Assembly (NCBI GenBank): GCA_023388195.1
Contig: JAEWGR010000115.1
Coordinates: 1 to 20,288, forward strand
Direction of reading: 5' to 3'
Length of the DNA: 20,288 nucleotides
Source: Bacillota bacterium
Lineage (GTDB): Bacteria > Bacillota > Negativicutes > Sporomusales > Sporomusaceae
Shown: positions 15,515 through 20,288 of the stretch, piece after piece
How the letters are laid out: each line of letters opens with the position of its first letter
Position numbering within the stretch: the first letter of the stretch is position 1
Made by a program: the position numbers and the translations under genes
Notes under the pieces: generated by a model
The model's database searches: none
Told to the model about the DNA's origin: nothing
What the model saw: the letters and a program-made list of their open reading frames with translations, nothing else

Positions 15515-15872
15515 CTGTCTGCCAGACTGTCACGTGTTAGCTGAAACACTGTCAAAGAATTATTTTTCAGGATAGAGTTTACAAATAAATTCAGTGGACA
15601 TAAAAGCGACTAAGGCTTCTGCCGGCGTCCTGAAGGACTGGGCACAAGCCAGGACGTATCTTATTATTACAGAAGTATCGAAGTCATGACCGCTGAAATG
15701 AAGAATTTAGAGATTAAGGGATTCAGGCGGCCTGCTGGAATTAGAGGATACAATACATATGAGGTAATCGCTGCAGGCAAAACTTAATATAAAGTTAATA
15801 CCCGCTTAACTCAACAGGTGCTAATTTTAGTTACACTAAAGGCAAGCAGCCCTGAAAGGTTAGGTGGACTTG
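15515..15872. other. Intergenic stretch before the 293-aa gene
   Basis: No convincing gene is seen here. It contains one copy of the 37-bp hairpin repeat (15614-15650), a degenerate possible third copy near 15719, and a 33-codon frame (15686-15787, MTAEMKNLEIKGFRRP...) with no ribosome binding site. The frame open from 15614 reads GFCRRPEGLG and later GFRRPAGIRG, so the internal similarity comes from the DNA repeat. No promoter with both hexamers was found. Confidence 0.5.
15614..15650. repeat. 37-bp hairpin repeat, copy 1
   Basis: The element folds as GGCTT-c-TGCC-ggc-GTCC-tgaa-GGAC-tg-GGCA-c-AAGCC, a nested imperfect hairpin. It aligns without gaps to 16798-16834 at 29 of 37 positions. No T-tract follows, so it is not a terminator. 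The two copies flank the 293-aa gene. Confidence 0.7.
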
Positions 15873-16754
15873 ATGAGTTTGATGCTTGCAGTCGCAAACC
15901 TGGAAAGAACAGCGATATCCCGGCGAATACACACAGTGGATGTGCGTTACCACCGGCTCGGTCCGCCTATTTCGTTTGCCGAAAAGATACGAGTCAGCCG
16001 GCCGCATTTGCAGCTTCTGGCTGTAGCGGCAAAACGGCGGCAGGCGGAACGTGAACTGCAGGTGGCAGTAATGGACTCGCAAGCACTGATTCACAATTTG
16101 TTAGCAGCCTCCTTGAGAACTGCACAAAAGAAAATCAAGCCCTTCGCTGTTGACCTAATAAGGGGAAAAGAAACCTATCAGGCTGAATCGATTGGCAGGA
16201 GAATCATTAGCCAGCAAGAGATTAAATATATCCTGATAGAAGCAAGCCGCCAAATAAGCGAGACTTGGAAAATTCCATTTGAACCGGTATCAAAAGCCTT
16301 GCTGGCTACAGCCGACATCACTGCCTGCTCTCTGCGCGGATCTGCAGCCATGACAGCACAGTATAAAAACACAGTAGCGATAGCAGAAATGATGTATCAG
16401 GCTGTTAGCTTTGCCTATGAAAAAAGCCTGGATGCAATTAGCCCGCATTGGCTGGTAAAAGAAACAATGGGGAATTTTAATATCGTAACGGCTGTATGGC
16501 AAACAATCGCCTGCCATCCTGAGTATGAGCGGAACCGTTGTACAGCCAATATGGAAAAATGCATAGATGGTATGCTTACCAATGTCTATTATCAATTGTC
16601 GCGGCGGTGCGCAAAGCAACTTGCCCATGTTATGTATTCGCTGTATCAGCCACCCCCGCCTTTGCCGCCAAGGCAAACTGTATCTGGTTCCGAAAGTCAT
16701 GTAATTGCGAGTGCAATACATGGCTTTTTCTATTCTGCCAGAATCCATAAATAG
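15873..16754 (+). CDS. Unrecognised 293-aa protein upstream of the P-type ATPase
   Basis: I do not recognise this family. The protein is mostly helical and soluble by appearance, with no signal peptide or clear membrane span. Three parts can be seen: a basic N-terminal part (about 1-130) with several short helices (VSRPHLQLLAVAAKRRQAER), a middle part with scattered aromatic residues and cysteines (about 130-260), and a C-terminal proline run (YQPPPPLPPRQT) before a short tail. The start is uncertain: ATG 15873 has AGGTGG 5 bases upstream, while GTG 15864 in frame is possible. It lies 300 bp before the large P-type ATPase in the same direction, so a role as partner or regulator of that pump is conceivable (inference). 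It is bracketed by two hairpin repeats and may have been inserted as a unit. Confidence 0.7.
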   Translation: MSLMLAVANLERTAISRRIHTVDVRYHRLGPPISFAEKIRVSRPHLQLLAVAAKRRQAERELQVAVMDSQALIHNLLAASLRTAQKKIKPFAVDLIRGKETYQAESIGRRIISQQEIKYILIEASRQISETWKIPFEPVSKALLATADITACSLRGSAAMTAQYKNTVAIAEMMYQAVSFAYEKSLDAISPHWLVKETMGNFNIVTAVWQTIACHPEYERNRCTANMEKCIDGMLTNVYYQLSRRCAKQLAHVMYSLYQPPPPLPPRQTVSGSESHVIASAIHGFFYSARIHK

Positions 16755-16797
16755 TTTTTGTGGGTGTAAGAGCGGCTATGCCCTAAGGGCTACAGGC

Positions 16798-16841
16798 GGC
16801 TTCGTCCGTCGTCCTGCCAGACTTGGCAGAAGCCAGTTTTT
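16798..16841 (+). terminator. 37-bp hairpin repeat, copy 2, acting as terminator
   Basis: The repeat unit at 16798-16834 (GGCTTC...GAAGCC, with inner CTGCC/GGCAG) is followed by AGTTTTTTG, which makes this copy a plausible terminator for the 293-aa gene 43 bp upstream. It matches copy 1 (15614-15650) at 29 of 37 positions with no gaps. Confidence 0.65.
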
Positions 16842-16993
16842 TGTATCATATGGATAAACATGGGGATAATAGCTATGTTTCTTAAAAACTAGATAATGTG
16901 GCGAGAAAATCATACGCAAGAGAACCCAACTTGTTTGCAGGTATTCCCGGCCCGGCTAAAGTTATTCTAATCGTTGGTTAAGTTCACAATAAA
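16842..16993. other. Leader region of the P-type ATPase gene
   Basis: No gene is seen. The segment 16925-16982 can close a long-range stem between AACCCAAC (16925-16932) and GTTGGTT (16974-16980), just before the terminator-like hairpin at 16994. This could be a structured leader, but I match it to no known riboswitch class. No promoter with two good hexamers is visible. Confidence 0.3.
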
Positions 16994-17025
16994 CAGCAAG
17001 GAGCGATCCTTGCTGCCGCTTTTTT
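16994..17025 (+). terminator. Terminator-like hairpin 29 bp before the ATPase start
   Basis: CAGCAAGGA (16994-17002) pairs perfectly with TCCTTGCTG (17007-17015) around GCGA. Four bases later comes a run of six T residues (17020-17025). It sits just upstream of the AGGAGG site of the ATPase, a position expected for attenuation of that gene. It may alternatively end readthrough from upstream. Confidence 0.65.
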
Positions 17026-17054
17026 CAGCATGGTGTGCAGAGGAGGCATTTTGA

Positions 17055-20000
17055 TTGGCAGCAGAAATAGTAGTAACAGAGGAGTATCGGCTGTTACCGG
17101 GACGGTTGCGCATAGTCATACAAGGACTAAGGCGCAATCCCGATTTTTCCCGGTATATATGCTGCGAAATGCTGAAAAAGAAAGGAATACGTCTAGTGAC
17201 TGCCAATCCGCTGACCGGCCGTGCTTTAGTCCACTTTGACATGTCAGAGATCGGTTTGGCTGAGATTCAAAAGCTAATCGCAGCTGTTGAAAAAGAATAC
17301 CGCCGGCAGAACAATCATCAGCTTACAGGAGATCACCAGGCTCCGCTGCCGATGGCCGGCGAGGCCGTATATGCGGCCTCACAAGTCCAGGCCGGTGTTA
17401 TTAGAATGCGGTCAGATAAAATAGGTGATACGACCGCAAGCACTCAAATTAGCCGCACTATAGGTCGGGCACAAACATGTCAGCAGGAACCGCCTGCTGG
17501 CGTGTTTGCAGGCGCACTAATGGCGGGCACAATTGCTGTCGCAAGTGGTGTTTTCCTGCTTACCCGTGACTGCATGCGCAGTCTGGCGGTACTCCTGGCC
17601 GGCTGGCCGGCAGCACTGTCGCTGGCACGCAGGGCCGCGCTGGCGACTTCTGCTGCTGAAGCTGCCGGCCAGGGAATCTTTATCAAGGATCTTGCGGCGT
17701 TTGAGCGGGCTGGCCAAACGGATGTCGTCTTGTTTGATAACACAGGCGCTTTAACTGCCACGGCACCAAGAATTTCCGCGGTGAACACCCTTGTTCCCGG
17801 TTTTGATGAGTCTACTATCCTTAGTCTTGCCGCCTCTGCCCAAATTTCTACCAGTCACCCGCTGGCGAACATGCTGGTCAGCGAGGCTCATAACCGGGGC
17901 CTGTCCGTTTTTCCTGCTGAGGGTCGCTCCATTACCGCGTATGGCGTGCAAGCAACAATAGATAACCAAAAGGTAGCGGTAGGCAACCGCCTATTAATCG
18001 AACAATTAGGGATACCGAGTCTCCGGGCGACGGCCAAAGCCAAAAAAATTGAGCTTTTGGGCCATAGCATTCTTTATGTTGCAGTCAACAGGCGTCTGGT
18101 TGGCCTCATTGGTGTCTGCGACAGCATCAAGCCCCAGAGTTATGAAGGTGTCCACGAACTTCGCTCACTGGGGATACAGGATATTGGTGTTGTTAGCGGC
18201 GATGCTGCTTACCCGGCAGAGCCTGTTGCGGCTGAGCTCGGCCTTCAATCGCACTGGAACTCGCTGCTGCCTGCGGATAAGGTGAAACTTCTAATGCGCC
18301 TCAGGCATGCCGGCAAAAAGGTGGTATTGGCAGGCGACGGAGTCAATGCTTTACCGGTACTGGCAGCAAGCGACACCCGTATTGTTATAGGGATGAGGGG
18401 AACAGAGCAGGCTATCGGAGCAGCTGACATTGTACTCGCTTGCGACGATCCCCGTAAAGTAGCCCAAACCATTCGCCTCAGTCGTCATACTAATGAGGTA
18501 ATAAGACAAAATATAGCGCTGTCAGTTGGGTTTAACATGGTTGGTATGGCGCTGGCGGCAGCTCGTCTGATCTCCCCCGTAACAGCAGGAATTTTGCTGA
18601 ATATAAGCACACTGGCTGTGGTTTTAAACTCGCGGCGGTTGTTGTCGCGGCGAAAGAAAAAAAGCCTGGCAGCAATTGATTTGCAGCAATTCGCGGCAAC
18701 AGGCAGTGAAACCGCAACAGCAGGAGCGGCAATCGATAAAGTCCAGCTGCAGCCGTCTTCCTCGCCCTGGCATGCAAAAACCAGGACAGAGGCCTGTGAT
18801 GTGCTTGGAACCTCGCCCCAGTTTGGCCTGGCTGGCCTTGACGCCCAGCTGCGCCTTGGGCAATATGGCCTGAATGCACTGCAAGAAACCAAGAAGCCTT
18901 CATTTTGGCAACTGCTTGGCACCCAGTTTAAAGACTTTATGGTACAGGTGCTGCTGGGGGCTGCCGGACTTTCTTTTGCCCTGGGCAGGGTCAAGGACGC
19001 CATGCTTACCATTGGTATTGTGGCAGCCAACGCCTTTCTGGGTGTGGTGCAAGAGCGGAAGGCAGGCAGTTCCCTGGCGGCGCTTACCAGGCTGTCTGCC
19101 CCTCAGGCTCGAGTAATCAGAGGGGGGCGCACCATGAAGATTGCTGCCGAAAGCCTGGTGCCGGGGGATGTCATTCTGCTTGAGGCCGGAGACCGCATAC
19201 CGGCTGATGCAAGATTGTTAACGGCCTCACAGTTTGAAGTGGAAGAGTCCGCCCTGACGGGTGAACCGCTGCCTGTTCGCAAAGAAGCTGATCTGGCTTG
19301 TCCGGATGAATATCCGCTTGCTGACAGGCGCAATATGCTATTTATGGGTACCAGTGTAACACTGGGTCGGGCAAGTGCAGTTGTTGTTGCAACCGGTATG
19401 GCCACAGAAATGGGGAAAATAGCGGCTCTTATTCAAAACCATGAGGAAGAGCCAACACCGCTGCAGCGGCGGTTAGAGGAACTGGGCAAGTATCTTATTT
19501 ATGGCTGCCTGGGGGTATCGGCTCTGGTATTTGTATTGGGATTGCTCCGGGGGGGGAGAGTGCTGGCCATGCTGCAAACTGCTGCAAGCCTTGCAGTTGC
19601 CGCTATCCCTGAAGGACTGACAGCGATTGTCATCATCGCTTTGGCGATGGGGGTTCAGCGTATGAGCAAGCGCAATATCATAGTCCGCAAATTATCTGCT
19701 ATCGAAACACTAGGCTGTACCACTGCCATTTGCTCTGATAAAACAGGCACTTTGACCCAAAACAAGATGACTGTGCGGGAAATCTATACAGATGATTGCA
19801 CCTGGCAGGTAACGGGTGAAGGTTATGTACCCAAAGGCGAGTTTTGTCTACAGGGCGCAATAGTAAACCCGCTTCATAGTGAAGAATTAATGCTGACTCT
19901 TAGGGCCGGTTTGCTCTGCAGTAACGCCAAGCTGATCAAAACCCGGGCAGTACAGGATAAAGTCGTATCTATTCATAAGGAAAACGCCAGAGGCTGGGGA

Positions 20001-20288
20001 ATTGACGGTGACCCGACTGAGGCAGCCATTGTTGTTGCCGCAGCCAAGGCCGGACTGACGGCAAAACTCATGGCAGGAACTTACCGGCGGATAAAAGAGG
20101 TTCCCTTTGAATCAGACCGGCGCATGATGTCAGTAGTATGCGAGCATAAGGACAAACAGACAAGATCAGTATATTGTAAAGGTGCTGCTGATAAAATTCT
20201 GGCGGCTTGTACTCACTATGTAAAAGCCGGCCAGGTACTCTTACTTGATGATTCGGTCCGGGCAAGAATCGAGCAGACTACTGTAGAT
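17055..20288 (+). CDS. Large two-module P-type cation ATPase (HMA2-like + degenerate P1B half + P2-type pump), 3' end outside window
   Basis: The frame is open for 1078 codons to the window edge. TTG 17055 follows an in-frame TGA directly and has AGGAGG (17041-17046) 8 bases upstream. Residues about 5-85 resemble an HMA2-type domain (LLPGRLRIVIQGLRRNPDF, ANPLTGRALVHFD) without CxxC. Residues 149-530 resemble a P1B ATPase lacking its actuator domain: WPAAL for CPCAL, DNTGALT at D228 for DKTGTLT, a kept HP motif (TSHPLA), and GDGVNA at 428 for GDGVND. From about 586 comes a P2A-like pump: TGEP (735-738), VAAIPEGL with E853 at the SERCA E309 site, and an intact DKTGTLT (D895). The frame ends in the nucleotide-binding domain (KGAADKILAA). 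Mycobacterial CtpI has a comparable doubled layout. The ion is unknown; Ca2+ or another divalent cation is plausible. Confidence 0.9.
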   Translation, partial: MAAEIVVTEEYRLLPGRLRIVIQGLRRNPDFSRYICCEMLKKKGIRLVTANPLTGRALVHFDMSEIGLAEIQKLIAAVEKEYRRQNNHQLTGDHQAPLPMAGEAVYAASQVQAGVIRMRSDKIGDTTASTQISRTIGRAQTCQQEPPAGVFAGALMAGTIAVASGVFLLTRDCMRSLAVLLAGWPAALSLARRAALATSAAEAAGQGIFIKDLAAFERAGQTDVVLFDNTGALTATAPRISAVNTLVPGFDESTILSLAASAQISTSHPLANMLVSEAHNRGLSVFPAEGRSITAYGVQATIDNQKVAVGNRLLIEQLGIPSLRATAKAKKIELLGHSILYVAVNRRLVGLIGVCDSIKPQSYEGVHELRSLGIQDIGVVSGDAAYPAEPVAAELGLQSHWNSLLPADKVKLLMRLRHAGKKVVLAGDGVNALPVLAASDTRIVIGMRGTEQAIGAADIVLACDDPRKVAQTIRLSRHTNEVIRQNIALSVGFNMVGMALAAARLISPVTAGILLNISTLAVVLNSRRLLSRRKKKSLAAIDLQQFAATGSETATAGAAIDKVQLQPSSSPWHAKTRTEACDVLGTSPQFGLAGLDAQLRLGQYGLNALQETKKPSFWQLLGTQFKDFMVQVLLGAAGLSFALGRVKDAMLTIGIVAANAFLGVVQERKAGSSLAALTRLSAPQARVIRGGRTMKIAAESLVPGDVILLEAGDRIPADARLLTASQFEVEESALTGEPLPVRKEADLACPDEYPLADRRNMLFMGTSVTLGRASAVVVATGMATEMGKIAALIQNHEEEPTPLQRRLEELGKYLIYGCLGVSALVFVLGLLRGGRVLAMLQTAASLAVAAIPEGLTAIVIIALAMGVQRMSKRNIIVRKLSAIETLGCTTAICSDKTGTLTQNKMTVREIYTDDCTWQVTGEGYVPKGEFCLQGAIVNPLHSEELMLTLRAGLLCSNAKLIKTRAVQDKVVSIHKENARGWGIDGDPTEAAIVVAAAKAGLTAKLMAGTYRRIKEVPFESDRRMMSVVCEHKDKQTRSVYCKGAADKILAACTHYVKAGQVLLLDDSVRARIEQTTVD

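Noticed and set aside
15614..15650. Known riboswitch or CRISPR repeat
   Set aside because: Only two clear copies exist, 1.18 kb apart and without spacers, and the fold does not fit riboswitch classes that I can recall.
15686..15787. 33-aa peptide MTAEMKNLEIKGFRRP...
   Set aside because: There is no ribosome binding site or promoter, and its internal similarity to GFCRRPEG is explained by the hairpin DNA repeat.
18049..19116. Several short frames on both strands across 17030-20265
   Set aside because: All lie inside the single uninterrupted ATPase frame starting at 17055 and have no family features of their own.

Overview
The window most resembles an anaerobic, acetogen-like Negativicutes genome (Sporomusa/Pelosinus type). 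This is inferred from a corrinoid methyltransferase operon under a sigma-54 enhancer-binding protein, a DUF1638 protein, small 2[4Fe-4S] ferredoxins and strong Shine-Dalgarno sites. There is no rRNA or single-copy marker, so the genus cannot be fixed.

Layout. (1) 1-2160: the 3' end of an Fsr-like MFS exporter, then a second MFS transporter and a strong terminator. (2) 2248-5600: a minus-strand 2[4Fe-4S] ferredoxin, then a plus-strand 877-aa protein with rifampin-phosphotransferase (RPH) architecture. The latter is preceded by a short leader ending in a terminator and followed by a perfect 22-bp bidirectional terminator. (3) 5647-14815: a methyl-transfer island. A divergent PAS/AAA+/Fis sigma-54 activator faces a 790-bp regulatory region with a -24/-12 promoter and repeated dyads. 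The operon then runs: corrinoid protein, pterin-dependent methyltransferase (MtgA type), non-pyrrolysine MttB-family methyltransferase, BCCT transporter with a CaiT-like signature, sugar-porter-type MFS, DUF1638 protein and terminator. A 100-bp palindromic repeat sits inside the operon before the BCCT gene. (4) 14857-15514: a paralogue of the first ferredoxin broken by a 1-bp insertion, and a small orphan gene with its own promoter and terminator. (5) 15614-20288: a 293-aa protein of no recognised family, bracketed by two copies of a 37-bp hairpin repeat. It is followed by a very large P-type ATPase gene that starts at TTG 17055 and runs off the window.

How it may work together. In the island, a quaternary amine would be imported, perhaps in exchange for its demethylated product. 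The MttB-family enzyme would move a methyl group to the corrinoid protein and the MtgA-like enzyme would pass it to tetrahydrofolate for the acetyl-CoA pathway. The PAS-containing activator would turn this on through sigma-54. No corrinoid reactivase (RACE/RamA type) is in the window, so it must be encoded elsewhere.

The least described part is the right end. One polypeptide reads as HMA2-like domain, then a degenerate P1B-type ATPase half (DNTGA for DKTGT, GDGVNA for GDGVND, no actuator domain), then a complete-looking P2-type cation ATPase. Its only close neighbour is the unknown 293-aa protein.
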